Shown: positions 1 to 8,915, counted from the first letter of the stretch. The stretch is DNA of 64,000 nt from Lachnospiraceae bacterium (GCA_023664345.1 JAMPFQ010000003.1:1-64000); one strand, 5' to 3'. A program made the numbers and translations. The notes: a model not told the origin generated them from the letters alone.

Positions 1-135
1 GTTCCGTAGTCGTAGTTGGCAGTTAGTTCAGCACTGCGTTGCTCCGTCCGCACAGGACAGGGCAGCACGCCTCCGCCGTCTTCTTAACACTAAGCCACCA
101 GGTACCATCGCGGCTGAAGTTTCTCCAAAAAAATG
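1..135. other. left edge, no gene recognised
   Basis: I see no convincing coding frame, RNA gene or terminator before the tRNA promoter. Short open frames run through this stretch on both strands but lack ribosome sites and protein-like composition. It may hold the 3' flank of a gene outside the window. Confidence 0.4.
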
Positions 136-164
136 TTGACAATATTTCCACTATGTAGTAACAT
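136..164 (+). promoter_or_regulatory. sigma-A promoter of tRNA-Gly
   Basis: TTGACA at 136-141 matches the -35 consensus exactly. After a 17-nt spacer comes TAACAT at 159-164. The predicted start near 171 lies about 22 nt before the mature tRNA, a normal 5' leader for RNase P removal. Confidence 0.7.
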
Positions 165-192
165 ACTATGTGTACGCAGCAATTGGACATTT

Positions 193-264
<72 letters not shown>

Positions 265-273
265 TTTATTACA

Positions 274-304
274 AGCGGAAGCCAAAACACGGCTTCCGCT
301 TTTT
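274..304 (+). terminator. Rho-independent terminator of tRNA-Gly
   Basis: A perfect 10-bp stem, AGCGGAAGCC (274-283) with GGCTTCCGCT (291-300), closes a 7-nt loop and runs into TTTT. It lies 10 nt beyond the tRNA. Confidence 0.9.
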
Positions 305-308
305 GCGC

Positions 309-428
309 GAATGAGCAGAGTCAAAAGTTCTTTCACGCAGATGCCATGCTTGCATGCGCAGATGCATGAAAGGACTTTTGACGAGCAACGCGAACTCGAA
401 AGGTGCAACCTTTCGAGTCTGCTCATTC
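309..428 (-). mobile_element. 120-bp cloverleaf-like repeat element, copy 1
   Basis: Terminal inverted repeats of 11 bp (GAATGAGCAGA at 309-319, TCTGCTCATTC at 418-428) enclose two further inverted repeats. One is a 15-bp stem with one mismatch (321-335 with 367-381), capped by a GCATGC-rich hairpin. The other is a perfect 11-bp stem (ACTCGAAAGGT 394-404 with ACCTTTCGAGT 408-418). The reverse complement aligns along its whole length with 40214-40333 (also exactly 120 bp) and with 7055-7170. It contains no coding frame. A MITE-like non-autonomous element or a structured RNA repeat are both possible. Confidence 0.75.
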
Positions 429-436
429 ACCCAATT

Positions 437-486
437 GGCAGAGTCAAAAGTTCTTTCAGGCAGATGCCATGCTTGCATGTGCAGAT
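437..486 (-). repeat. truncated copy of the 120-bp element
   Basis: About 50 bp repeat 315-364 nearly base for base (GCAGAGTCAAAAG..., then CAGATGCCATGCTTGCATG...), in the same orientation and 8 bp beyond the end of copy 1. The copy stops abruptly about 15 nt before the ribosome site of the next gene. Confidence 0.8.
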
Positions 487-515
487 ACCCTTTCACCCTA
501 AGAGAGGAATGTCAT

Positions 516-2306
516 ATGTTTTGTCATCAATGTGGAACAGAATTACGCGAAGATGCCCGCTTTTGCTTTCACTGCGAGGCGCCTGCAGATGAGGATCCCG
601 CGCAGGACGGCTCTGCCGACTCTTCCTCTGACTCACAGGGACAGAATCCCCAGCCGTCCGACCCCCTTTCCGCCCCGCAGGAGACCACGGATACCGAGAC
701 GCCCGTCACCTGCCAGGAACTGCGTTTGACCCAAAAACACTATATCCGTAAGCCCGGCAAAAAGAAATTCAAAAGAAAAAAGGAAACTTCCGTGATCCCT
801 GTCAGCACTATCCTTGGCACATCCGCAGAACACCATAAATATGGTGTCCGGATCTTCCTTTCCCTGGCGCTGCTCTTATGCTTTGCGGCGGGAGCGCTGT
901 TTTCCGCCCGCTGCTGCCACAGGACATACGAGGAACTGAACCTCCCCTATCGGGATGAGGAACTGGCCTCGCTGGAAAGCGTCCTGTCCGTTATCGACGG
1001 CGATGGCGCTTTCCAGCTTCTCCAATATCAGAACGCCCAAGAAGACAACCGCACCGATTCCGAAAGCCTTTCCGCGAAGCTAGACGAACTGAAAGCACAG
1101 CAGACGAAAGAACAATCCTCTGCCATCTGCAACGGCGGCCGCTTCGATCTGGACGATCTTTTTCACAGAGACCTGTTCTCTCAGGCGTACCGGGATTATC
1201 TGCAGGATCTGCTGAATGCTTTCAAAGCGGACGAACTGCTGGACAGCTGGCTCTACAGCTACTATGAGACAGCGAAAGCCTATGGCGGCAATGACTTTCT
1301 GGACACGGACATGTGGATCTATCACGGCAGCGGAGGAGATAAATTTTCCCCCGGTCTGGATTCCGCCGACAGCCTGATAAAAGAACGGTATGACCTTGAC
1401 CTCTACGAACACATCCTGTATACGGGGCGCATCTACATCACCGGCGCGGACTTTATGCGGGAAATACTCGCACTGCCCGGGTATGTGGTGAACGGCGCCG
1501 TTTTTGCCAGGGCCTTTGGCGGCACGGCAATGGCCGTTCCCGGCTGGAGCAGGAGCCACTATGAAGAATTCTGGCTCTATCCCACCGACTATTATGATGT
1601 GGATACGCCCATATGGCTCGATCAAGGCTTTCGGGCAGGAAATTTCGATCTTGACTGGAACGCACTGATCGACGAAAGCGCCTACTATGATGCCTATCAG
1701 GATCTTATGGACAAGATTGCTCCCGGCCTGCCCCGTTATGAAATGGCTCTCTACCATGCTGATGACGCAGCATACGGCGGCATGGGCTGTGACCTGAGAG
1801 GAACGGAAGCCTCTCTCAGCAATATAGTGGACGCTTATGTCCGGGATCACCCCGAATTCATGGACGAACTGATGGAAAACAAAAACTGCCGCAGGCTGCT
1901 GGCCACCTCCGTTGATGCAGAGATCGCGGAAACAGAAGCGCAGCTGGAAAAACTGGAAGAGGGATTCCTGGATCTGCAGGAACGGGAGAAAGAACTGGCG
2001 CGGCTGCTGGAGGACGCACAGATCTACAGAAACGCGCACATGCTTCTTTTGACAGACATGGAAAGACACTCACAGGAACTCACCCGTTTCCTGCTGCTCT
2101 TTGGCGGCGGCGTCCTCCTGTGCGCGTTCGGAACCCTGGTCTGCCTGTACCGAGCCATTGACCTTATGAGACGCCCCAGACATCTGTTCCTCATCAGCGG
2201 GCAGGATATGGAATATGCCTTTGACATAAGGCATTACTCCCAGGAACAGATCTCGGCCCTGCACAGCCGCCTGTCTCCGAGATCAGATCAGGCAGGGGAA
2301 AACTGA
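516..2306 (+). CDS. zinc-ribbon membrane protein of unknown function
   Basis: A 596-residue protein that I do not recognise beyond its domains. The ATG at 516 has AGAGAGG 8 nt upstream; open frame before it runs through the repeat elements and is unlikely to be translated. Residues 3-20 form a CxxC...CxxC zinc ribbon (C3, C6, C17, C20). A Ser/Asp/Pro-rich stretch and a Lys/Arg-rich patch follow (about 80-90). There is a membrane segment at about 110-130, a large domain rich in Tyr and Asp, a heptad-like Glu/Leu coiled coil at about 470-510, and a second membrane segment at about 523-545 with a short tail. The central domain probably lies outside the membrane. Zinc-ribbon-plus-TM proteins of this shape are common in Clostridia as uncharacterised envelope proteins. 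Confidence 0.8.
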   Translation: MFCHQCGTELREDARFCFHCEAPADEDPAQDGSADSSSDSQGQNPQPSDPLSAPQETTDTETPVTCQELRLTQKHYIRKPGKKKFKRKKETSVIPVSTILGTSAEHHKYGVRIFLSLALLLCFAAGALFSARCCHRTYEELNLPYRDEELASLESVLSVIDGDGAFQLLQYQNAQEDNRTDSESLSAKLDELKAQQTKEQSSAICNGGRFDLDDLFHRDLFSQAYRDYLQDLLNAFKADELLDSWLYSYYETAKAYGGNDFLDTDMWIYHGSGGDKFSPGLDSADSLIKERYDLDLYEHILYTGRIYITGADFMREILALPGYVVNGAVFARAFGGTAMAVPGWSRSHYEEFWLYPTDYYDVDTPIWLDQGFRAGNFDLDWNALIDESAYYDAYQDLMDKIAPGLPRYEMALYHADDAAYGGMGCDLRGTEASLSNIVDAYVRDHPEFMDELMENKNCRRLLATSVDAEIAETEAQLEKLEEGFLDLQEREKELARLLEDAQIYRNAHMLLLTDMERHSQELTRFLLLFGGGVLLCAFGTLVCLYRAIDLMRRPRHLFLISGQDMEYAFDIRHYSQEQISALHSRLSPRSDQAGEN

Positions 2307-2317
2307 TCTCCCCTGCC
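2291..2317. terminator. possible convergent terminator
   Basis: GGCAGGGG (2291-2298) pairs with CCCCTGCC (2310-2317) across the stop codon of the rightward gene. It lies 12 bp from the stop of the leftward GH35 gene. The T tract is poor on both strands, so termination efficiency is doubtful. Confidence 0.45.
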
Positions 2318-2328
2318 CTTTCCCTGCC

Positions 2329-4404
2329 TTATCTGTATTCTTCCGTGACCTGCACCCGGTTCAGGCTGCACGCCTTTCCGTCTTTCAGTTCAGGCCATTT
2401 CTCAATGAACACTCTGTCGTCCTTTTTCAGAACATTGACCACAATTTCAAGTTTTTCGGGAAAATCAAAATATCCAAGGCTCACCGGCACTTTCTGCCCT
2501 GTATAATAATGGTCGTTGATCTTCTTCCCGTCCAGGCGGATCTCCATGCCGTATCCCGCGTATTCCAGCCACAGCAGCGTATCCCGGCCCGTCATGCGAT
2601 CCTCCTTTTCCGGATAGGATATGGAGATCTCATAGACCGCCCTGTCATCTGTCCGGGAAAGTTCCCTTACCTCGGCTTTGGCGGTAAGCGCCGCCCCATG
2701 GGAGATCTTTCTCTCATAGACGCAGAACCGTCCGTCCTCCCCCCTCTTCTCGAATCCCGCGGGAGCCTTTGCAGGTTCAGGATAGACACAGATCCTGGTA
2801 TCCGCGCCGCCGGCGACCACAAGTTCCCCATTTTCTTCCCACACATAATTCTCGCTGAGCACCAGATAGTCCCGGTCCAGCGTCACTTTCCACGCATTCA
2901 ACGCCTGCTTCCTGGTCAGATGCAGCACATCCGCCGCCCTGTCGTCTTTCCAGAGGTAAGAGGGCTCATAATCCCCATAGAAGACATACGTTCCCTCCTC
3001 GCCGTTCAGACTGCAGAAAGGCGTCGCCAGCGCGGACACCAGCACAGCGCCGCCCAGCCGCATATGATACGGGAAGAAGCCGTAAGTCCCGCTTTCGATA
3101 TCCACAGCGGGAAACGTCACACTGTCAGCAGCCGTAAACCCCTTGAACACCACGTCCTTATGGCTGTCCATGGTCCGCCGTCTCTGATAATTGTTAAAGA
3201 ACACATAGCCATGAGTATCATCATGCCTGCATGATGTGCGCAGGGTGTGCATATCCTCCGGTTTCACGTCATCCGGGAAAATCTCCGCTTTCAGGGGCGC
3301 CATATCTTCCCCGAAATCCCGCAGGAAAGAGGCAAGCAGCTTGACCTCCCTGTAAGTGTCAGAGATTGTGCCGTACTGGCGTATGGGCGCGTTAAAGTCA
3401 TAATTGATCTCCGGCAGGTCGTTCGGAGACCCTGTGTCCCGGCTTTCCTGCATGGTGGACAGTTTTCCGATGGGATTGCTGCCTCCGTGATACATATAAT
3501 AGCCCAGCAGCGCCACCCCGCTGGCCAGCTTTGTGACAGACATGGCCCCAATATCCGTCCCCGTGGCCACGGGACGCCTGTGGGAAGTGGCCTGCATGCC
3601 GCCCCCAAGTTCCGCCGTCAGGTAGGGAAAACGGGACTCATCAAAAGTGATGGCATCCTCCACATGGTGGTCGCAGGCGATCAGGGCATCATTCCTCACA
3701 TGACTGATCACGTAATTGGTGTTGGCGGAAAGTTCCTCCACGCTCTGATCCCAGGGCGCCTCGCAGTAGCCGCCCATGACGGGGATACAGTCGCCGATCA
3801 CGGCTCCGCCCCAGCCGGTGGCGGTGTAGATGGGAACCTCCAGGCCGATTTCTTTCGCCAGCGCCATCAGGGCACGCATATGAGCCTCTCCTTTTTCCCC
3901 CCGAAAACCGCCCACATGGCCGTACTCGTTCTCCAGCTGCATGGCGATCACAGGACCGCCGTCTTTCAGCATAAGCCCCCTGACCTGTTCATAGACCTGC
4001 GTCCAGTAATGCCTGACAAGAGCCATGTATGCCTCGTCATTGCTCCGCAGTCCCACGCCGTTCTCTCCCTTTTCCACCACCCAGTCAGGAAAGCCGCCGT
4101 TGCGGGCCTCGCCGTGCACCCAGGGGCCAAGGCGCAGGCACACCAGCAGGCCGACTTTCCGGCACAGTTCCACAAACTTTCTCACATTGCGGCAGCCCGA
4201 AAAGTCAAAAATCCCCTCCTCTTCCTCATGATGAATCCAGATTATGTAAGTGGACACTATTGTCACTCCCCCGGCTTTCATCTTCCGCAGGGATTCCTCC
4301 CACAGTTCCTCCCGGTATCTGGTAAAATGCATCTCCCCCATCACAGGGAACCAGGCCTTGCCGTCCCGCATCAAATAATCGCTGTTATAGGTATATTCTG
4401 TCAT
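2329..4404 (-). CDS. GH35 beta-galactosidase, cytoplasmic
   Basis: A 691-residue glycoside hydrolase of family 35, which releases terminal beta-linked galactose. The family pattern is seen as LRLGPWVHGEARNGGFPDW at residues 90-108. QLENEYG at 156-162 carries the probable acid/base E160, and YLTAELGGG at 260-268 the probable nucleophile E264. There is no signal peptide, so it acts on imported oligosaccharides. It starts 15 bp after the GH53 gene, with GGCAGGG as ribosome site, and is the last gene of the galactan operon. GH53 products (beta-1,4-galacto-oligosaccharides) are its logical substrates. C-terminal beta-rich domains fill residues about 400-691. Confidence 0.9.
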   Translation of the reverse strand: MTEYTYNSDYLMRDGKAWFPVMGEMHFTRYREELWEESLRKMKAGGVTIVSTYIIWIHHEEEEGIFDFSGCRNVRKFVELCRKVGLLVCLRLGPWVHGEARNGGFPDWVVEKGENGVGLRSNDEAYMALVRHYWTQVYEQVRGLMLKDGGPVIAMQLENEYGHVGGFRGEKGEAHMRALMALAKEIGLEVPIYTATGWGGAVIGDCIPVMGGYCEAPWDQSVEELSANTNYVISHVRNDALIACDHHVEDAITFDESRFPYLTAELGGGMQATSHRRPVATGTDIGAMSVTKLASGVALLGYYMYHGGSNPIGKLSTMQESRDTGSPNDLPEINYDFNAPIRQYGTISDTYREVKLLASFLRDFGEDMAPLKAEIFPDDVKPEDMHTLRTSCRHDDTHGYVFFNNYQRRRTMDSHKDVVFKGFTAADSVTFPAVDIESGTYGFFPYHMRLGGAVLVSALATPFCSLNGEEGTYVFYGDYEPSYLWKDDRAADVLHLTRKQALNAWKVTLDRDYLVLSENYVWEENGELVVAGGADTRICVYPEPAKAPAGFEKRGEDGRFCVYERKISHGAALTAKAEVRELSRTDDRAVYEISISYPEKEDRMTGRDTLLWLEYAGYGMEIRLDGKKINDHYYTGQKVPVSLGYFDFPEKLEIVVNVLKKDDRVFIEKWPELKDGKACSLNRVQVTEEYR

Positions 4405-4419
4405 TTTTAACCCTGCCTT

Positions 4420-5952
4420 TCATACTTCCCTGATCACTTTAAAATTCCCCATGGTGACGTAGATGGCCGGAGAAGAAATCCGGATCCCCACCCGAAGTTC
4501 CCCCTCTTCACAGTGCATATTGCGTATCTCGTAGACCTCCCTGGAATGCTCCGCCGGATGGATCGTTTTCTCCCTGACTTTCCCGGCGTTCTCCGCAAAG
4601 AGCCTTACGTCCACTCCCGTGGTATCCACTCCGGTGATCTCCACGGAGACGCCGTGATCCCCCTCTTTCTCCAGCAATATGCTGTTGCTGATGGAAAAAC
4701 GGAAATTCTTTACCGCCTGCACTTTCAGGCTGCCCGTTTCCGGCAGGGTAGTGAGAACTATGCCCTCATCCCTTTCCTCCACTTTCCAATGCTCCATCCC
4801 GTCGGCGCCCTCTGAGAAATCGCCGTTGTACAGCAGGTTTTCCCCGTTTGCGCCGCCCGTTCCCCCGGCGTATCCGGCAAAGTTCAGCTTTTCTTCCAGT
4901 TCTCTCCACCCCTGCGGTTCCCGCTCCATCTCCTCCCTGGTCTGCCCAAAAGCCTCGATTCCCTCCAGAGCGCGTCCGTTCTCGTCAAACAATCCCATGT
5001 TTTCATTCCAGCCGCCTCTTACGGGGCTTGGCACGCAGACCGGCTCCCAATAACAGATACCCTTTCCCATCCGGTCGGGCAGTTCCGCCACAAGGTGCAT
5101 CACATATTCCAGCACCCTGCGCTGTCCCCGGGGCGTGGCCTCCATACAGCTGATCCGGATCTGATCCTCGTCAAGAAAGCCTCTTTCGCTCTTTCTCCAT
5201 GCGTATGCCGTCTCCACAATAAGGATGGGCTTCCCATAATCTTTTACCAGCCTGCTCATGGAGTCCCGCAGATCCAGATAAGTGCCGTGCCAGAAAGGAT
5301 AATAGGAAAGACCGATCAGGTCAAAATCATCCAGTCCCGCCGCGAAAGCTTTCTCAAACCACTCGTGGAGCCATGGATACCTGCCCCCCTGATCCAGATG
5401 GATCATGACCTGCATCCGCTCCCCATCCGCCACTTCCCTGGCGCCCCTGATGCCTGCGTTGACCAGCCTCACCATCCCCGCGTAATCGGGCACTTCCCCC
5501 TCGGGAAACAACAGACCGCTGCGGATCTCGTTTCCGATCTGCACCATATCGGGGAGCAGGTCTTCCTCTTTCAGCTGCATCAGCGTGTCCCTGGTAAAGG
5601 AATAGACCGCTTTCTCCAGTTCAGAAAAGCTTAACCCCTCCCACGCTTTCGGTTTCCGCTGGTTGGCGGGATCCGCCCAGAAGTCGGAATAGTGGAAATC
5701 CAGCAGAAAACTCATTCCGTTTTCCTTTATCTTCTTTGCCATCCGCAGCGTGTGCTCCAGGTCACAGTAGCCTTTTGCCTGCGGCACGGATGCCGGATCG
5801 TTCCAGATCCGCAGCCTGACGGAATTGATGCCGTATTTTTTTAACAGTCCAAACGCTTCCGCCTCCGAACCGTCCCTGTCCCTTACAACCATCCCCTCGT
5901 CCAGATTCCGGGGCAGGGATGAGATATCCGCTCCCATATAAAAATCCAACAT
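4420..5952 (-). CDS. GH53 endo-beta-1,4-galactanase
   Basis: A 510-residue arabinogalactan endo-beta-1,4-galactanase. The GH53 barrel spans residues 1-350: GADISSLP at 7-14, VRLRIWNDP at 45-53, LLDFHYSDFWADP at 83-95, QIGNEI at 138-143 (acid/base E142) and ILIVETAYAW at 243-252 (nucleophile E247). Residues about 370-510 form a beta-rich carbohydrate-binding-like module. Secreted GH53 enzymes carry a signal peptide; this one has none, which points to intracellular trimming of imported galactan fragments. It begins 4 bp after the LacI gene stop and is followed by GH35. The start is ATG with AAGGGA upstream. Confidence 0.92.
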   Translation of the reverse strand: MLDFYMGADISSLPRNLDEGMVVRDRDGSEAEAFGLLKKYGINSVRLRIWNDPASVPQAKGYCDLEHTLRMAKKIKENGMSFLLDFHYSDFWADPANQRKPKAWEGLSFSELEKAVYSFTRDTLMQLKEEDLLPDMVQIGNEIRSGLLFPEGEVPDYAGMVRLVNAGIRGAREVADGERMQVMIHLDQGGRYPWLHEWFEKAFAAGLDDFDLIGLSYYPFWHGTYLDLRDSMSRLVKDYGKPILIVETAYAWRKSERGFLDEDQIRISCMEATPRGQRRVLEYVMHLVAELPDRMGKGICYWEPVCVPSPVRGGWNENMGLFDENGRALEGIEAFGQTREEMEREPQGWRELEEKLNFAGYAGGTGGANGENLLYNGDFSEGADGMEHWKVEERDEGIVLTTLPETGSLKVQAVKNFRFSISNSILLEKEGDHGVSVEITGVDTTGVDVRLFAENAGKVREKTIHPAEHSREVYEIRNMHCEEGELRVGIRISSPAIYVTMGNFKVIREV

Positions 5953-5956
5953 ATAT

Positions 5957-6940
5957 TTATAACATCCCTTTCGTCGATCTTCTCATCAAAACCTCGTAAT
6001 TCACCATCACCTTTTTCTGGTAATCCCTGCCCTCCAGATAATTGATTATCTGTCTGGCGATCATATTCCCCACCTGCCTTGCGGATCCGTTCACCGCCGT
6101 CACGGAGGGAGTAAAGCAGTCCAGGTTAGGGCTGTTATACAGGGACGCCACCGCCACATCCCTGGGAATACGGTAGCCCTGGGACTGGAGACTGGACATG
6201 ATCTTGGTGCAGATGATATCGTCGCCGCAGATGATGCATTCCACTTTCCGGGCGATCACATCGCTGATCAGGGAATCCACCATATCCGGATTCAGCAGAC
6301 CACCATAAATCAGCTGCTTTTCCGGCGAAAGACCGTTTTTCAGCAGTGCCCGGCAGAATCCCCCATGCCTGCTCCTGTTCACCCTGTAGTCCATATTGTC
6401 TATGATCAGGGCAAACCTGCGATACCCGCCGCCGATCAGAAGCGTGGTCAGGCTCTCCGCCGCCTCTTCATTATCCGTATCCACCTGTATGATATCCTCA
6501 TCACAGATGCCTGTCAGTCCCACGGGGAAACCAATCCCTGTGAGATACTGCACCGCCCTGTCATCACTCAGGCTCCTGGTCAGGATGATGCCGTCCACCT
6601 TGTTTTTCTCCACCAGCGCCCGGATGCCGGATATATCATTGGCCGTACCGCTGGTGATCAGCACGTCATAATCCATCAGGGTGGAAGTCTCGCATATGCC
6701 CAGGATACATTCCTGAAAGTACGGTCCGCCGTTTAAGTACACATCTGCAGGCAGGATTACTCCCAGGTTTTTGCTGGGATTCCTGCCCTCAGTCCCATAT
6801 TCCGTCCGGCTCTCCCGCTGTCTTGCAAATTCCACGATCTTCCTGCGGGTCTCGTCCCCTATCCTGCCCTTTCCGGACAATGCCCTTGACACAGTACTCT
6901 TGGAGACCCCCAGTTCCCTCGCCATTTCCTCAATCGTCAT
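5957..6940 (-). CDS. LacI-family regulator of galactan utilisation
   Basis: A 327-residue transcription factor. The N-terminal helix-turn-helix reads MTIEEMARELGVSKSTVSRA, followed by a periplasmic-binding-protein-like sensor domain (about 60-327). I chose ATG 6940 because AGGTG lies 6 nt before it and LacI proteins start this way. In-frame ATG 6946 and TTG 6958 are possible but poorer. It is the first gene of the run LacI-GH53-GH35, with gaps of 4 and 15 bp, so it probably controls these genes and the transporter upstream, with a galacto-oligosaccharide as inducer. The effector is an inference. Confidence 0.9.
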   Translation of the reverse strand: MTIEEMARELGVSKSTVSRALSGKGRIGDETRRKIVEFARQRESRTEYGTEGRNPSKNLGVILPADVYLNGGPYFQECILGICETSTLMDYDVLITSGTANDISGIRALVEKNKVDGIILTRSLSDDRAVQYLTGIGFPVGLTGICDEDIIQVDTDNEEAAESLTTLLIGGGYRRFALIIDNMDYRVNRSRHGGFCRALLKNGLSPEKQLIYGGLLNPDMVDSLISDVIARKVECIICGDDIICTKIMSSLQSQGYRIPRDVAVASLYNSPNLDCFTPSVTAVNGSARQVGNMIARQIINYLEGRDYQKKVMVNYEVLMRRSTKGML

Positions 6941-6972
6941 ATCCATCACCTGTTTCAATATACCATGATCTT

Positions 6973-7028
6973 GTGCGCTTCAGCGCACACTCGATTCAGA
7001 AGTTGACACAATGCCTTTCTGTGTCAAC
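6973..7028. promoter_or_regulatory. paired inverted repeats upstream of the LacI gene
   Basis: GTTGACACA (7002-7010) is repeated inverted as TGTGTCAAC (7020-7028), a perfect 9-bp repeat with a 9-nt spacer. GTGCGCT (6973-6979) is inverted as AGCGCAC (6982-6988). These lie 33-88 bp before the LacI start and could be an operator or leader hairpins. I could not find a good -35/-10 pair here. Confidence 0.4.
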
Positions 7029-7037
7029 ATTGTACCA

Positions 7038-7177
7038 TGTTTCCGCAAGTCACAGGGCAGAGACCCTGAAAACCGTTGGTTTTCAGGGTTCGCTTCGCTC
7101 GTCAAATCCCCGAATAACCATCTGCTCGTGCAAGCTCGGCATCTGCTTCTTCGGGCACTTGACTCTGCCCTTTGCGG
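7038..7177 (+). mobile_element. cloverleaf-like repeat element, copy 2, with flanking direct repeat
   Basis: Core 7055-7170 has ends GGGCAGAG and CTCTGCCC and an 11-bp hairpin (CCCTGAAAACC with GGTTTTCAGGG, loop GTT). It also has the conserved TTCGCTTCGCTCGTCAAA and CATCTGC...GGCATCTGC blocks inside a 13-bp stem with two mismatches. The order of parts is the same as in copies 1 and 3, but the hairpin sequence is different while pairing is kept. ACATTGTACCA occurs at 7027-7037 and again at 7178-7188, immediately outside the element, which looks like an 11-bp target-site duplication. Confidence 0.75.
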
Positions 7178-7215
7178 ACATTGTACCACAAATACGGCGA
7201 TATTTCAGTTTATTT

Positions 7216-7248
7216 ATAAAAAGGGCCGCCGCATTACCGGCAGCCCTC
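7216..7248 (-). terminator. terminator after the binding-lipoprotein gene
   Basis: GGGCTGCCG pairs with CGGCGGCCC (7223-7246 on the plus strand) and is followed on the minus strand by TTTTTAT. It lies about 25 nt after the stop at 7271 and should end the transporter transcript before the LacI gene. Confidence 0.85.
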
Positions 7249-7270
7249 ATCACTTTAGAACAATCTGCTG

Positions 7271-8857
7271 TTATTTGGAAGCAACGTACTCCGCCGCCTG
7301 CTTTTCCAGTTCCGCAATGATATCACGGATGCCTGCTGTTTCCATGGCTTTCCTGAAGTCTTCCAGAGCTTTGTCCACATCAGGCACAAGACCATTGATC
7401 AGGGGATCGCAATAGGTAGGGATTACTGCGTCCACAGCCGCCATCTGGGTAGTGACATTGGTGGAATCAAAGTTGAAGCCGTCATAAACATGCTCTTCTT
7501 TGATATTGCTCTCCCAGCTTTCCAGCATTTCGTCGTAAACATCATCCAGAAAAGTTCTGTCTTCTTTGTACTCGGTTCTCTTGATCTCCGCGTTCATCCA
7601 GCCCCAGTTACAGTTGGAGTCAACGCCAAAATTCGTCTCGTCGATCACCTTGAACTGATCATCGCCGATTGCCTCCCAGTGCTTGCCTTCAATACCAAAT
7701 CTGGTCAGATCGTTGATGGTAGGGTTGGTGTAGAACTCATTCAGCACCATCATCGCCCTCTCGGGATTTCGGCTGCTCACATTGATAGCCATACCGTTGT
7801 TGATATAGGAATTAACCTTCTTCGGCTGAGCCGCTACGGGATCCACCAGCGTCACATTCCAGTCTGAATGCTCTTTATTTGCCTGCTCCGCATAGTTCCT
7901 GCAGCTTCCCAGGTTCCAGATCATGCCTGCCGTCCTGCCGTTCAAAAGGCCGTCCTGTCTCTCCGCGCTATCGCTGAGTACATCCTGTGACCAGCAGCCT
8001 GCGTCCGCCAGCTCTTTCATCTGATGACAGTAATCGGAGAACCCTTCCCAGTCAAGGATATAGGTAAAACTCAGGTCGGAAGGATCCTGGGTGTTGTACA
8101 GGATCATCTCACCGCCCTTGGGAGCGCCGCCGGTGATGGTATAACCCTGGTTCTGGAAGTACTGATACCAGGGACCGCCCTGGCTTGCGTACTGTCCATT
8201 CTCGCCGCACTTCTTATAGAAATCCATCAGTTCATCCCAGTTGGTGATCTGGGAAACGCCGTACTGTTCCATCAAATCGCCGCGTACAGCCAGAACATCC
8301 TGACCGAACTCATTCTGGTAATTGGGAACCATGTACGCCGTCCCGTCGATCTTCGCCTGGCTCCAGGCCACCTCGGGAACCACATCCCAGATATCAGGAG
8401 CGTAAGTCTGGATAAACTCCTCCGTCAGGGGATAGAAACCGCCCATCGACACGGTAGGCTCATAATGACCCCAGCTGGAAGCCGTAAAGATCAGGTCGAA
8501 ATCCTCGCCGCCGGAGAACAGCAGGGAGTACTTCGTATCATGCTCGCCCCAGCTTAAGAAATCCACGCTTACAGAACAGTTCAGCTTCTCCTCCAGGATC
8601 TTGTTGATCTCGGCGTAAACCTCGTCGAAATCCGGCGTCCTGTCGCCCAGCAGATACATCTTCAGGTCCACATGCTCGGAGGTGTCGATCGCCCCCCCTG
8701 AACTGCCTGTGGAGCCTGCATTGCCGGTGGAGCCTGCGGTACTTCCCGCAGCTGAACTTCCCGCGGAGCCACTGTCCCCGCCGCATCCTGCCAGCAGACC
8801 TGTTGCCATGACAGCGCTCAAAGCAAGCGCCGCCGCTCTTTTCATGCTCTTTTTCAT
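7271..8857 (-). CDS. ABC sugar-binding lipoprotein (family 1, LplA-like)
   Basis: A 528-residue extracellular solute-binding protein. The N-terminus has a basic, hydrophobic signal with lipobox LLAGC (lipidated C25), then a Gly/Ser/Thr-rich tether to about residue 55, and a two-lobe binding domain. It ends with a helical tail. It forms the receptor for the two permeases encoded just upstream on the same strand. Beta-1,4-galacto-oligosaccharide is the likely ligand because GH53 and GH35 follow downstream. The start has AAGGAGGC 5-6 nt before ATG. An inverted repeat at 8880-8900 and a hairpin repeat element separate it from the permease gene. Confidence 0.93.
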   Translation of the reverse strand: MKKSMKRAAALALSAVMATGLLAGCGGDSGSAGSSAAGSTAGSTGNAGSTGSSGGAIDTSEHVDLKMYLLGDRTPDFDEVYAEINKILEEKLNCSVSVDFLSWGEHDTKYSLLFSGGEDFDLIFTASSWGHYEPTVSMGGFYPLTEEFIQTYAPDIWDVVPEVAWSQAKIDGTAYMVPNYQNEFGQDVLAVRGDLMEQYGVSQITNWDELMDFYKKCGENGQYASQGGPWYQYFQNQGYTITGGAPKGGEMILYNTQDPSDLSFTYILDWEGFSDYCHQMKELADAGCWSQDVLSDSAERQDGLLNGRTAGMIWNLGSCRNYAEQANKEHSDWNVTLVDPVAAQPKKVNSYINNGMAINVSSRNPERAMMVLNEFYTNPTINDLTRFGIEGKHWEAIGDDQFKVIDETNFGVDSNCNWGWMNAEIKRTEYKEDRTFLDDVYDEMLESWESNIKEEHVYDGFNFDSTNVTTQMAAVDAVIPTYCDPLINGLVPDVDKALEDFRKAMETAGIRDIIAELEKQAAEYVASK

Positions 8858-8879
8858 AGTTGCCTCCTTTTTAATTTAT

Positions 8880-8900
8880 GTAATTTGTTGCCAAAATTAC
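8880..8900. promoter_or_regulatory. operator-like inverted repeat before the binding-protein gene
   Basis: GTAATTT and AAATTAC form a perfect 7-bp inverted repeat with a 7-nt centre GTTGCCA, 22 bp upstream of the start codon. On the minus strand TTGCGG, 17 nt and TACATA overlap it, a weak promoter. TTTGTTGC within it recurs at 11012-11037 and 11171-11212, so the same regulator may bind all three. Confidence 0.4.
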
Positions 8901-8915
8901 CGCAAATATTCCGTT

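Noticed and set aside
309..490. Possible CRISPR repeats, because similar blocks recur
   Set aside because: Only two unevenly sized copies without regular spacers; the structure is a nested inverted repeat with a truncated duplicate.
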